Assembly (NCBI RefSeq): GCF_004167665.1
Contig: NZ_SEWE01000034.1
Span: forward strand, 1 to 58,327
DNA: 58,327 nt
Source: Hymenobacter persicinus
GTDB taxonomy: Bacteria > Bacteroidota > Bacteroidia > Cytophagales > Hymenobacteraceae
Reading direction: 5' to 3'
Shown piece after piece: positions 16,326-24,948 of this stretch. A program made the translations under genes and the position numbers. Position 1 is the stretch's first letter, and the number at the start of each line of letters is the position of its first letter. The notes beneath the pieces were generated by a model. It saw nothing but the letters and a program-made list of their open reading frames with translations. It had not been told where the DNA came from and did not search any database.

Positions 16326-18950
16326 TTACTTCACGGCGTAGGTCACCGACGCGTAGTAGAGCCCGCCCACGCTCGGCCCGCCCAGAAACGTGACGTAGTA
16401 CTGATTGAGCACGTTGGTGGCCCCGAGCTTAAAGCGCAGGTCGGGCCGGGGCAACGCGTAGCTGAGCTGGGCGTCGAGGGAGTGGTAGGCGGGCACCTCC
16501 CCGCTCACCAGGAAGGTCTGGGAGTAGTAGCGCTGCTGCCAGTGGTAGCGGAGCCCGAAGCCCAGGCCGCGGTACAGGTTTTCGTTGTCCAGGCTCACGT
16601 TGTACAGCCAGCGCGGGGTGTTGAAGCCGTCCTCCAGTCCGTCGCCCGACTCGGTGCGGGCCAGGCGGGCGTAGGTGGCGTTGGCCCCGGCCCGAAAGCC
16701 CCGGGGCAGCTCGTAGCGCAGCCCCAACGAGCCGCCGTAGTTGTACACCTTGCTCTGGGCGTTGGTCCAGAGGCGGTAGCGGTTCTGGGTGGACCGGCTG
16801 TTGAGGTAGATGGCGGCCGAGTCGGGGTTCAGCGTTTTGGGCACGTAGGCCTCCACCTGGGCAATAAAGTCGCGGTAGGCGTTGTAGTAGAAGTCCACGT
16901 CGACCAGCAGGCGGCCCCCGGGCAGCAGGGCGGCCTTGTAGCCCAGCTCCAGGGAGCGGATGTGTTCGGGCCGCAGGTAGGTGTAGGGGGTGCGGCGCAG
17001 CAGGCCCTGGCTTTGCGTTATGGCCCGCTCCTTTTTCTGGGCCGGCGTGGCGCCCGACTTATCGGCGTTGACGGCCGCCGTCACGGCCGCGTTGAAGGCG
17101 TCGATGCTGGAGCGCAGGTAGCTGTTCTCAAACACCCCGCTCGACATCACCCGCAGCCCGCCAATGCGCTTGACCTGTCCGCTGTTGACGTTGGAAAAGC
17201 CCTCAAACAAGCTCGGAAACCGGTAGCCGCTCTGGTAGCTGAGGCGGAAGTTGTGCTCGCGCCAGGGCGAGTACACGGCCGTGAAGCGCGGGTTGAAACG
17301 GATGGTGAAGTAGTCGTTCTTGTCGGCCCGGAGCGTGGCGGTGAGCCGCACCTTGTCGTCGAACAGGTGCAGGCCGGCCTGCCCGAAGCCGCCGGTTTTG
17401 GAGTAGGTCAGGTTGTCGCGCAGCGGGTCCTTGCCCGGGCCCGGGTTGATAAAGTAGTTGCCGTCGGGCACAATGAGGTAGGTACGGTGGTCGGCCCCGA
17501 CCCGAACATCCACCGCCGCCGGCAGCCAGGTCTGCCCCGCCCGGCGCAGGGCGGCCCCAAGGTCCAGCTGGGCTTCGGCGTGGAGCAAATCAGCTTGCAC
17601 CCGCAGGGCCGCGCCCTGGTCCCAGTTGTTGAGGTCCTGCAGCTCGCTCAGCCGCTGGCGGAAAGCGGCCGTGCCGGGCTGCAGGCGGCCGGCGTCGGCG
17701 GCGGCCCGGGCCGCGGCGTGGGCCTGGGCAACCGACTGCCCGTTGCCGGTAGCCGCGTTCCAGGCCGCCGTGTACTCCCGGTTCCACACGTCGTCGGGCT
17801 TGAAGCTGCGGTCCAGGTTTTCCGCCGCGGAGCGCAGGTTGTAGCTTTTGCCGGTGTTTTCGGTGGTGATATAGGCCCGGGCCTGCACCACGGGGCCCAG
17901 CAGCTGCAGGGCGTGCTGCTGGAGGCGGTAGTCCTGGAGGCGGAAGCGGTTGGAGCGCTGGTACACGTTGTCGAGCACGGCTAGCCGGTAAGTGTAGCTC
18001 AGCTCAGTGGCCGCCGAAAGCTTGTAGTGCAGGGCCGCGTCGGCCTTGATGGTTTGCAGGTGGTAGTCCACCACGTCCCGCTCGTCGTAACCGGTGCGGG
18101 CCACCGAGTAGCTTTTGCCGCCCAGCGTGAGCGTGCTGCGGTCCGACGACTCGTTGCCGTAGCTGTTGACCGGGTCGCGGGCGGGGTTGTCGGCGCCCAG
18201 CAGGCCGGTGGTGGCGTTGCCGTTGGGGTTGAGCTCAGTCTGGTCATTAGCTACCCAATCGTAGCCCCGCAGGTAGGTGCCGTTCACCTTGAAGGCCAGC
18301 TTCGAGGCCAGCACCTTGGCGTAGCGCAGGCTGGTTTCAGTAAAGGGCCGCGCCCCGGTGCCGGGGTCCTGCACGTGGTTGACGCCCGCTTTTTGCTGCA
18401 CGCTCAGCCCTTCCGAAGCAAAAGGGTTCAGGGTGCTGAAGTTGGCCAGCCCATTAATGGCGTTGAGCCCGTAGAGCGCCGCCGCCGTCCCCGGCACAAT
18501 CTCCACGCTCCGGATATCCAGGTCACTGGGACCGAGCACGTTGCCGATGGGCCCGCCCAGGTGGGGTGCCTGGTTGTCGATGCCGTCGACGAGCTGGGCG
18601 AAGCGCACGTTGGTAGTATTGGTGAAGCCGCGGGCGTTTATCACCTTAAAGCTCAGGCTGGGCGTAATCACCTGCACGCCCTTCACGTTGTCGATGGCGT
18701 CGAAAAACGAAGGCGCCGGGGTTAGGCGCAGGTCCCGGGCCGTGAGCTTCTCCACCGTCACGGGCGACTGCAAAATGCTTTCCGGCACCCGGGATGCCGC
18801 CACTACCACTTCGCCCAGTACCACGCGCCGGTGCGTGGTGTCGGCGGGGGCCGGGCGCGGCACCTGCTGGGCCCAGGCGGCAGCGCTGATCAGCAGCAGG
18901 ACGGAAACTAACAGCGGGGCGCTACGGCGCGGGCGTAAACGGTGCGTCAT
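16326..18950 (-). CDS. TonB-dependent outer-membrane receptor, predicted molybdate/tungstate-regulated
   Basis: An 874-residue receptor with a Sec signal peptide (cleavage near AWA-Q, residue 27). A short Pro/Asp linker leads into the TonB box/plug (VVLGEVVVAASRVPE at about 43-57, then LDIRSVEIVPGTAAALYGLN) and a 22-strand-type barrel rich in aromatic strand ends. It lacks the N-terminal carboxypeptidase-like domain common in SusC-type and many siderophore receptors. Family function: TonB-driven uptake of a scarce ligand across the outer membrane. The gene lies 69 nt downstream of a ModE-like gene, and its -7 box is covered by a ModE-type operator. The inferred ligand is therefore a molybdenum or tungsten species. 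No modABC genes are in the window. Confidence 0.88.
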   Translation of the reverse strand: MTHRLRPRRSAPLLVSVLLLISAAAWAQQVPRPAPADTTHRRVVLGEVVVAASRVPESILQSPVTVEKLTARDLRLTPAPSFFDAIDNVKGVQVITPSLSFKVINARGFTNTTNVRFAQLVDGIDNQAPHLGGPIGNVLGPSDLDIRSVEIVPGTAAALYGLNAINGLANFSTLNPFASEGLSVQQKAGVNHVQDPGTGARPFTETSLRYAKVLASKLAFKVNGTYLRGYDWVANDQTELNPNGNATTGLLGADNPARDPVNSYGNESSDRSTLTLGGKSYSVARTGYDERDVVDYHLQTIKADAALHYKLSAATELSYTYRLAVLDNVYQRSNRFRLQDYRLQQHALQLLGPVVQARAYITTENTGKSYNLRSAAENLDRSFKPDDVWNREYTAAWNAATGNGQSVAQAHAAARAAADAGRLQPGTAAFRQRLSELQDLNNWDQGAALRVQADLLHAEAQLDLGAALRRAGQTWLPAAVDVRVGADHRTYLIVPDGNYFINPGPGKDPLRDNLTYSKTGGFGQAGLHLFDDKVRLTATLRADKNDYFTIRFNPRFTAVYSPWREHNFRLSYQSGYRFPSLFEGFSNVNSGQVKRIGGLRVMSSGVFENSYLRSSIDAFNAAVTAAVNADKSGATPAQKKERAITQSQGLLRRTPYTYLRPEHIRSLELGYKAALLPGGRLLVDVDFYYNAYRDFIAQVEAYVPKTLNPDSAAIYLNSRSTQNRYRLWTNAQSKVYNYGGSLGLRYELPRGFRAGANATYARLARTESGDGLEDGFNTPRWLYNVSLDNENLYRGLGFGLRYHWQQRYYSQTFLVSGEVPAYHSLDAQLSYALPRPDLRFKLGATNVLNQYYVTFLGGPSVGGLYYASVTYAVK

Positions 18951-18971
18951 GCAGTCGGAAGCTTCTATTCT

Positions 18972-18995
18972 CGTTATATTTCCACAAACATAACG
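18972..18995. promoter_or_regulatory. ModE-type operator over the TonB receptor promoter
   Basis: The left half-site CGTTATATT (18972-18980) and right half-site AACATAACG (18987-18995) are inverted copies matching at 8 of 9 positions around a 6-nt spacer. From memory, Escherichia coli ModE operators have the same 9-6-9 layout with CGTTATATx and xxxATAACG ends. The minus-strand -7 box of the receptor gene, TATGTTTG (18992-18985), lies inside the right half, so binding should repress transcription. A ModE-like gene ends 25 nt away. Confidence 0.7.
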
Positions 18996-19019
18996 AAGTT
19001 GCCGCCCCGAGGTTTTCGT

Positions 19020-19379
19020 CTACTCGGCCAGCCGCTGGGTTTCGGCGGCTAGAAACGCCTCAAACCGGGCCTGCATGGCTTCGAATTCCCGGACCAGCTG
19101 CTGGCCTTCGGCCGTCACCACGGCCCCGCCCCCGCGGCTGCCGCCGGTTTGGGTGCTCACCAGGGGCTGCCGGGCCTGCTGGTTGAGCGAGTTCACCAAG
19201 TCCCAGGCCCGCTTATACGACATGTCCATGGCCTTGGCAGCTTTGGAAATCGAGCCCAGGGCGTGGACATGCTGGAGCAGCTCGAGCCGCCCGATGCCCA
19301 TAAATCGGTCGGTGGGGCCTTCAATCCAGAGGCGGCCGTTGAGGCGAAATGACAGGTCGGGGCGCAGCAGGTCTTTCAT
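19020..19379 (-). CDS. ModE-like one-domain transcriptional regulator
   Basis: A 119-residue winged-helix protein matching the N-terminal DNA-binding domain of ModE. It has LLQHVHALGSISKAAKAMDM then SYKRAWDLVNSLN (recognition helix region), followed by the wing STQTGGSRGGGAVVT and the dimerisation helix. The C-terminal molybdate-binding (molbindin) domains of full ModE are absent, so the effector-sensing mode is open. The gene lies 69 nt upstream of the TonB receptor gene in the same direction, and the ModE-type operator between them is the likely target. A weak -7 element (TAAGCTTG, 19391-19384) lies 5 nt before the start. Confidence 0.85.
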   Translation of the reverse strand: MKDLLRPDLSFRLNGRLWIEGPTDRFMGIGRLELLQHVHALGSISKAAKAMDMSYKRAWDLVNSLNQQARQPLVSTQTGGSRGGGAVVTAEGQQLVREFEAMQARFEAFLAAETQRLAE

Positions 19380-19407
19380 GCCGCAAGCTTAGGAAAATAA
19401 GTCGGCC

Positions 19408-20241
19408 CTACCCCACTACGAAGCTGCGCATGCTCATGCCCCCGAAGCTCACTTCCTCAAAGGCGTGGCGGATGGCGTCGGTGGGCTCGGCCAGGGCCAG
19501 ACTGTAGAGCATCGGGATGTAGTGGTCGGGCGTGGGCACCGCGAGCGGGCCGCTGGCCCCGGCCGCCTGGTAGTGCGCCAGGGCAGCCAAGTCGCGCTGG
19601 TCAATTTTGGTTTTGGCCCAGCTGTCGAACTCCACGGCCCAGTCGTAGGGCGTGGGGTCGTCGTGCATGAAGCGGGGCATGCTCTGGCGCAGGTTGTGCA
19701 CAATGTTGCCGCTGCCGACGATGAGCACCCCGCGGCGGCGCAGAAACTGCAGCTGCCGGGCCAGCTCGGCGTGGTAGGTAATGGGTTTGTAGTAGTCGAT
19801 GCTGAGCTGCAGGACGGGAATGTCGGCCTCGGGAAACAGGTGGTGGAGCACGGTCCAGGTGCCGTGGTCGAGGCCCCACTCGTCGGAGGGGTGCGCATCG
19901 GGCACGGCATCCATCACCTCCTGGGCCACGTCGGGCGCGCCGGGGGCCGGATACTGCATGTCGAACAGCTCCTGGGGAAAGCCGCCGAAGTCGTGGATGG
20001 TTTCGGGCCGCTCGTTGATGGTCACGAACGAGCCCCGGGTGAGCCAGTGCGCCGACACCACCAGGATGGCCCGCGGGGGCTGGCGGTTGCGGATGTCGAG
20101 GCCCAGGGTGTTGAGCGTGCGGGTGAAGGGGTTATCGGCCAGAGCGTTCATCGGGGAGCCGTGCCCGATGAAGAGCACGGGCATCTTGTCGGTTTTCTGG
20201 AACGTGCTGGCGGCAGCGTGGAGGTCTTGCAGGGTGCTCAT
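19408..20241 (-). CDS. ygiD: 4,5-DOPA dioxygenase extradiol (LigB family)
   Basis: A 277-residue class III extradiol dioxygenase-type protein. Expected metal ligands are visible: His27 in FIGHGSPMNAL, His65 in VVSAHW, His182 in GSGNIVHNL and His240 in TPDHYIPM. Enzymes of this group cleave the catechol ring of DOPA-like substrates. Several bacterial relatives bind zinc instead of iron, so the natural reaction is uncertain. No signal peptide. It is 28 nt upstream of the ModE-like gene on the same strand and may share its transcript. CAAAAGATA at 20244-20252 (minus-strand TATCTTTTG) is a possible -7 element very close to the start. Confidence 0.88.
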   Translation of the reverse strand: MSTLQDLHAAASTFQKTDKMPVLFIGHGSPMNALADNPFTRTLNTLGLDIRNRQPPRAILVVSAHWLTRGSFVTINERPETIHDFGGFPQELFDMQYPAPGAPDVAQEVMDAVPDAHPSDEWGLDHGTWTVLHHLFPEADIPVLQLSIDYYKPITYHAELARQLQFLRRRGVLIVGSGNIVHNLRQSMPRFMHDDPTPYDWAVEFDSWAKTKIDQRDLAALAHYQAAGASGPLAVPTPDHYIPMLYSLALAEPTDAIRHAFEEVSFGGMSMRSFVVG

Positions 20242-20372
20242 AGCAAAAGATAAGAAGGCCAGCGGTTTGAACGCCGCCGTCGGCTAATAACCGTGAACCG
20301 CCCCAGTAGTTCCGGTGGCCTCTCCCCGTCGGTGCGCCCCTAGCACTGGCCAGTCGGCAAGCCGGATTTGGG

Positions 20373-20379
20373 TACTTTG
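20373..20379 (+). promoter_or_regulatory. possible -7 element, MFS gene
   Basis: TACTTTG, one base shorter than the TAnnTTTG consensus, 31 nt before the start codon. No good TTG is seen 18-21 nt upstream. Confidence 0.3.
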
Positions 20380-20410
20380 CCGATCCGCTCCCCTTCCCAC
20401 CCGTTTTCTC

Positions 20411-21610
20411 ATGCGACGCATTTTACCCACCATCGTGGGGGCGCAGTTTGGCTGCACCTCGCTCTGGTTTGCCGGCAATGCCGTAGCCCCCGCCCTGGCG
20501 GCCCGGTTTCACCTTGGCCCCGATTTCGTAGCCTCCCTAACCAGCGCTGTGCAGCTGGGCTTTATCAGCGGCACGCTGGCCTTTGCCCTGCTTACCGTGG
20601 CCGACCGGTTTTCCCCTTCCCGGGTGTTTTTCGTCAGCGCCCTGCTGGCCGCGTTCAGCAACCTGGGCGTGAGTTGGCCCGGCTTGGAAAGTACCGGGCT
20701 GCTGGCCTGCCGGTTCCTGACCGGTTTTTTCCTGGCCGGCATTTACCCGGTAGGCATGAAAATAGCGGCCGACTACTACCAGGCCGGGCTGGGTAAGTCG
20801 TTGGGGTGGCTGGTGGGGGCGCTGGTGCTGGGCACGGCCTTTCCGCACCTGCTGCGCGGACTGGCGGCCCACCTGCCCTGGCAAATCGTGACGCTGACTA
20901 CTTCCGCGCTGGCCGTGCTGGGCGGCTTGGGCATGGTGCTGCTGGTACCCGACGGGCCGTACCGCCGCCCGGCCCAGCAGCTGGATTTCACCTCCTGCCT
21001 GACCGGATTTCGCCAGCCGGAGTTTCGGGCCGCCGCTTTCGGCTACTTCGGCCACATGTGGGAGCTCTATACTTTCTGGGCCTTCGTGCCAGTACTGCTG
21101 ACCGGCTACCACGCCCGGCACCCGGCGGCAGAACTGAACGTGGCCTTGCTTTCCTTCGGCATCATCGGCGGGGGCAGCTTGGCCTGCGTGGGCAGCGGAC
21201 TGCTTTCGCAGGTGCTGCCGGCCCGCACGGTGGCCGCGGGCGCCTTGGCCTTATCGGGGCTGTGCTGCCTGGCCTCGCCGCTGGTGTTGGGGGCCGGCTC
21301 GGCCCCGCTGCTGCTGGGGTTTCTGTTTTTCTGGGGCGTGGTGGTGGTGGCCGACTCTCCGCTGTTTTCCACGCTGGTGGCCCGCTCCGCGCCGGAAACC
21401 GTGCGGGGTACTTCGCTTACCATCGTCACCTGCCTCGGCTTCGCCCTGACCATCGTCAGCCTGCAGGCCGTGGCCTGGCTGGCGCCCCGGCTGGGTACCC
21501 ACCTGCTGCTTTTGCCCCTGGCGGTAGGCCCGGCCCTGGGGCTGTGGGCACTGGCGCAAAGCCCCCGACCTGCTCCTACGCTACCCGACCAAACCCGCCA
21601 CGTAAGCTAA
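20411..21610 (+). CDS. MFS transporter (CynX/NimT-like 12-helix type)
   Basis: A 399-residue inner-membrane major facilitator with about twelve hydrophobic segments. The N-terminal half has LWFAGNAVAPALA, FLTGFFLAGIYPVGMKIAAD (helix 4-5 region) and a GLGKSLGWLVGALVLGTAFP element. The ATG at 20411 is used; the extra 32 codons from 20315 are Arg/Ser-rich and non-membrane. The substrate is unknown; small anions or drugs are both possible. It is divergent from the DOPA-dioxygenase gene and convergent with the molybdoenzyme operon, with a shared hairpin terminator 24 nt after the stop. Confidence 0.88.
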   Translation: MRRILPTIVGAQFGCTSLWFAGNAVAPALAARFHLGPDFVASLTSAVQLGFISGTLAFALLTVADRFSPSRVFFVSALLAAFSNLGVSWPGLESTGLLACRFLTGFFLAGIYPVGMKIAADYYQAGLGKSLGWLVGALVLGTAFPHLLRGLAAHLPWQIVTLTTSALAVLGGLGMVLLVPDGPYRRPAQQLDFTSCLTGFRQPEFRAAAFGYFGHMWELYTFWAFVPVLLTGYHARHPAAELNVALLSFGIIGGGSLACVGSGLLSQVLPARTVAAGALALSGLCCLASPLVLGAGSAPLLLGFLFFWGVVVVADSPLFSTLVARSAPETVRGTSLTIVTCLGFALTIVSLQAVAWLAPRLGTHLLLLPLAVGPALGLWALAQSPRPAPTLPDQTRHVS

Positions 21611-21633
21611 CGGGACTGGTTTAGGCAGAAATC

Positions 21634-21670
21634 AAAAAGCCCCGGAACCAGCTGGTTCCGGGGCTTTTTT
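21634..21670. terminator. bidirectional terminator between MFS and molybdoenzyme genes
   Basis: An 11-bp stem (GCCCCGGAACC at 21639-21649 with 21654-21664) has an AGCT loop, five A on the left and six T on the right. Confidence 0.9.
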
Positions 21671-21688
21671 GGTGCGCTCTACCAAGAT

Positions 21689-23920
21689 CTACAGCAGCTT
21701 GTCGAGCATGATGGGCAGCTCCCGCACGCGGCGGCCGGTGGCGTGGTAAACGGCGTTGGTGATGGCAGCGGCCACGCCCAGCAGGCCCACTTCCCCGATG
21801 CCCTTCACCCCCAGCGGGTTCACGATGTCGTCTTCCTCCTCCACAAACAGCACGTCGATGTCGTGGATATCGGCGTTGACCGGAATGTGGTACTCGGCGT
21901 AGTTGTGGTTCATGTAGCGGCCGAACTGGTGGTCCATCACGGTTTCCTCCATCAGGGCCATGCTGATGCCCCAGACCACCGAGCCCAATACCTGGGAGCG
22001 GGCCGTGTTGGGGTTGATGATGCGGCCGGCGGCCACGGCATTCACGACCCGCGTTACGTGAATCGTGCCCAGATCTTCGTCTACCTGCACTTCCACGAAC
22101 ACCGCGTTGTGGGCGTGCAGGGAGTAGCCCTGCTGCTTGAGCAGGTTTGGGGCGGCCGTGGCGTCGGCTTCCATCTTGGTTTCGCCGCTGGCCTGCACAA
22201 TGTCGCGGATAACGACGGCCTGGCCGGGGTCGAGGCGCAGGCGCAGCTGTCCATTGACGAACTCTACATCCTCAAACTTGGCGTCTTCGAGCGGGGAACC
22301 CTTCATTTTCTGAGCCTGTTTGAGCAGCTTTTCGCCCAGGGCTTCGCAGGCATTCTTCACGGCCGTGCCAATTGAGGCAGCCGTCCAGGAGCCGCCCTGC
22401 ACGGGCGCGGCCGGAAACTCGGTGTCGCCGAGTTGGAAGTCGACGGCTTCCACGGGCAGGCCCAGATATTCGGCCGCCACCTGGGTCATAATGGTATAGG
22501 TGCCGGTACCAATGTCGTTGGTGGCACTCTGCACCGTCAGCATCCCGTCAGCCGACAGGGACACTTTGGCGCCGGCCTTCTGCTGACTGGCATCCCAGAC
22601 CCCGCCGGCCATGCCGTAGCCCACGAGCATGTTGCCCTGGCGCATGGAGCGCGGAGCGGGGTTGCGCTTCTCCCAGCCAAACTTGGCGGCGCCTTCGTGG
22701 TAGCATTCCCGCAGCTTCTTGCTCGAAAACGGCTTATCCAGGTTCTGGTCCCGGTCGGCGTAGTTGCGGATGCGGAAGTCCAGCGGGTCAAGGCCGGCGG
22801 CATAGGCCATTTCGTCCATGGCTACTTCCAGGGCAAACGAGCCGGTAGCGGCGCCGGGGGCCCGCATGTCCTGGGGCGTGTACACGTCGAGCTTGGCCAG
22901 CTGATAGCCCAGCTTCACGTTGGCGCACTGATAAAGCATGCCCGACCAGTTGACCACGTTTTCGGTGTAGTCCTCAAACTGGGAGGTTTCGTGCAGGGCG
23001 TGGTGCTGCACGGCGGCCAGCGTGCCGTCGGCGTTGGTGCCCAGCTTCACGGTCTGGAGCGTGTGGGGCCGGTGGCCGAAGCTGAACATCTGCTGGCGGG
23101 TCATGGTCACCCGCACCGACTGCTTGAGCTCCAGAGCCGCCAGCACGGCCATAAACAGCTGGTGCTGGGGACGCAGCCCCGAGCCGAAGCCGCCGCCGGT
23201 GTACTTGGAAATCACCCGGGCCTCTTCCTTGCTCAGCCCGAAGACCTTGCGGATGTACTGCTGGCTGTTGAGGGCGCCCTGGGTTTTGTCGTACACGTTC
23301 AGCTTGCCCTCCCCCAGGTACTCGACGGTAGTGCCGAACATTTCCATCGGGTTGTGGTGCTGGGTGCCGTGCACGTACTCCTGGTCGATGCTATGCACGG
23401 CGTTTTTCAGCTCCCGGTCGGGGTTGCCGCGAGGCGGCGGCGGGGGCGTGAAGCCCGTTTTGCCCCGGCCCGGCTCAAAGCCCTTGGTGCGCTTGGTTTC
23501 GATGTCGGTTTCGTGGGGCGCGGCCTCGTACTCAATTTTCAGAATGGACGCCGCATAGCGGGCCAGCTCAATCGTGTCGGCCACGACCAGGGCCACCGGT
23601 TGGAGGCTGAATTTGATTTCGGCGTCGTGCAGGGGCCGGAACGGGGAGCCGCCGGGGGCCACGTCGTCTTTATAGCTCCGGTCGAGGATGGCCAGCATGG
23701 GCACGTTCTCGTGCGAAAACACCCGGTGCACGCCCGGCAGGGCCAGCACTTCGGCCGCGTCGATGCGGGTTATCTTGCCCTTGGCAATGGGGCTGTTCAC
23801 GATGTAGCCGTAGGCCAGACCGGGCACGTTGAATTCGGCGGCGTATTTGGCAGTACCCGCCACCTTGGCCGGGCCATCCACCCGATTCAGGGCTTTGCCG
23901 ATATAGTTAGTTTGGCTCAT
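21689..23920 (-). CDS. xanthine dehydrogenase-family molybdopterin subunit (PaoC/YagR-like)
   Basis: A 743-residue catalytic subunit of an aldehyde/xanthine oxidoreductase. It starts with the a/b-hammerhead domain (NRVDGPAKVAGTAKYAAEF), followed by the molybdopterin-cytosine-dinucleotide-binding domains with GGFGSGLRPQHQLFM, APGAATGSFALEVAMDE and GSWTAASIGTA. The active-site Glu is Glu710 in KGIGEVGLLG. The reaction is oxidative hydroxylation of aldehydes or heteroaromatics with water as oxygen donor. No Tat signal on this subunit. It is the last gene of a three-gene operon, 5 nt after the FAD subunit. The MCD-insertion chaperone (PaoD/XdhC type) is not in the window. Confidence 0.93.
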   Translation of the reverse strand: MSQTNYIGKALNRVDGPAKVAGTAKYAAEFNVPGLAYGYIVNSPIAKGKITRIDAAEVLALPGVHRVFSHENVPMLAILDRSYKDDVAPGGSPFRPLHDAEIKFSLQPVALVVADTIELARYAASILKIEYEAAPHETDIETKRTKGFEPGRGKTGFTPPPPPRGNPDRELKNAVHSIDQEYVHGTQHHNPMEMFGTTVEYLGEGKLNVYDKTQGALNSQQYIRKVFGLSKEEARVISKYTGGGFGSGLRPQHQLFMAVLAALELKQSVRVTMTRQQMFSFGHRPHTLQTVKLGTNADGTLAAVQHHALHETSQFEDYTENVVNWSGMLYQCANVKLGYQLAKLDVYTPQDMRAPGAATGSFALEVAMDEMAYAAGLDPLDFRIRNYADRDQNLDKPFSSKKLRECYHEGAAKFGWEKRNPAPRSMRQGNMLVGYGMAGGVWDASQQKAGAKVSLSADGMLTVQSATNDIGTGTYTIMTQVAAEYLGLPVEAVDFQLGDTEFPAAPVQGGSWTAASIGTAVKNACEALGEKLLKQAQKMKGSPLEDAKFEDVEFVNGQLRLRLDPGQAVVIRDIVQASGETKMEADATAAPNLLKQQGYSLHAHNAVFVEVQVDEDLGTIHVTRVVNAVAAGRIINPNTARSQVLGSVVWGISMALMEETVMDHQFGRYMNHNYAEYHIPVNADIHDIDVLFVEEEDDIVNPLGVKGIGEVGLLGVAAAITNAVYHATGRRVRELPIMLDKLL

Positions 23921-23925
23921 CTGGC

Positions 23926-24945
23926 TCAGGGATTGGAATTCTGGAAGGCTTCGGTGACAGGCTGCCCTTCGGTGGCCTGCTTCAGGGCGCGCACAATGGC
24001 CCGCTTCGCCAACTCGATTTTAAAGGTGTTATGGCTGTAGCCCCGGGCATTTTCCACCACCTTGGCCGCCACCCGGCGGAAAGTATCCTCAGTAGCGGGC
24101 TGGCCCCGGAGCATATTTTCGGCCTCCTGGTCGCGCCAGGGCTTATGGGCCACGCCGCCCAGGGCGAGCCGGCCTTCCCTGATGGTGTTGCCGTCCAGCT
24201 GCAGAGCCGCCGCCACACTCACCAGCGCAAAGGCGTAGGAAGTCCGGTCCCGCAGCTTCAGGTAGCTGAAGTTGCGGCTAAAATCCTCGGCCGGCAGGTC
24301 AATGGCTGTCACGATTTCGTCGGGCTGCAGGGTGTTGTCGAACTGGGGCGTGTCGCCGGGCAGGCGGTGGAAGTCCTCGAACTTAACGACCCGCTCCCCG
24401 TTTTGGCCCGTCACGCGCACCGTGGCAGCCAGGGCGGCCAGCGCCACGCACATGTCGGAAGGATGCGTGGCAATGCAGCTCTCACTGGTGCCCAGAATCC
24501 CGAGGATGCGGTTGTAGCCCCCGATGGCCGAGCAACCCGAGCCCGGCTCCCGCTTGTTGCAGGGCGTGGCCAGGTCGTAGAAATAGTAGCAGCGGGTGCG
24601 CTGAAACAGGTTACCACCGTTGGTAGCCATGTTGCGCAGCTGGGGCGAGGCTCCGGCCAGGATAGCCTGGCTCAGCAGCGGGTAGCGCTTTTCCACCTCG
24701 GGGTGCCAGGCCGTGTCGGCGTTGGTAGCCAGGGCGCCCAGGCGCAGACCGCCCTCGGGCGAGGCCTCAATCTGGGTGAGGGGCAGGTGATTGATATCGA
24801 TCAGCCGGGTGGGCCGCTCGATATTCTCCTTCATCAGGTCGAGCAGGTTGGTGCCGCCGGCAATGAATTTAACCTGGTCCGAAGCTGATTTTTCGCGCAC
24901 GGCCGCCTCAACGGCCTCGGCGCGGGTATAAGTGAAGCTGTTCAT
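23926..24945 (-). CDS. FAD-binding subunit of molybdoenzyme (PaoB/YagS-like)
   Basis: A 339-residue CO-dehydrogenase/xanthine-dehydrogenase FAD subunit. The FAD pyrophosphate loop is FIAGGTNLLDLMK (27-39), followed by NMATNGGNLFQRTRC. Cys119, Cys129, Cys138 and Cys157 lie in a CYYF, PCNKREPGSGC, ESC pattern that in PaoB-type proteins carries an additional 4Fe-4S cluster; this is absent from ordinary XDH FAD subunits. It passes electrons from the 2Fe-2S subunit to FAD and an acceptor. It starts 3 nt after the small subunit stop and ends 5 nt before the large subunit start, so the three are tightly co-transcribed. Confidence 0.92.
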   Translation of the reverse strand: MNSFTYTRAEAVEAAVREKSASDQVKFIAGGTNLLDLMKENIERPTRLIDINHLPLTQIEASPEGGLRLGALATNADTAWHPEVEKRYPLLSQAILAGASPQLRNMATNGGNLFQRTRCYYFYDLATPCNKREPGSGCSAIGGYNRILGILGTSESCIATHPSDMCVALAALAATVRVTGQNGERVVKFEDFHRLPGDTPQFDNTLQPDEIVTAIDLPAEDFSRNFSYLKLRDRTSYAFALVSVAAALQLDGNTIREGRLALGGVAHKPWRDQEAENMLRGQPATEDTFRRVAAKVVENARGYSHNTFKIELAKRAIVRALKQATEGQPVTEAFQNSNP

Positions 24946-24948
24946 CGG

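Noticed and set aside
16482..17984. 500-aa open frame antisense to the TonB receptor
   Set aside because: Shadow of a well-supported 874-aa receptor gene.
22433..24040. 535-aa open frame antisense to the molybdoenzyme genes
   Set aside because: It crosses the real operon and its gene boundaries; composition is that of a shadow frame.
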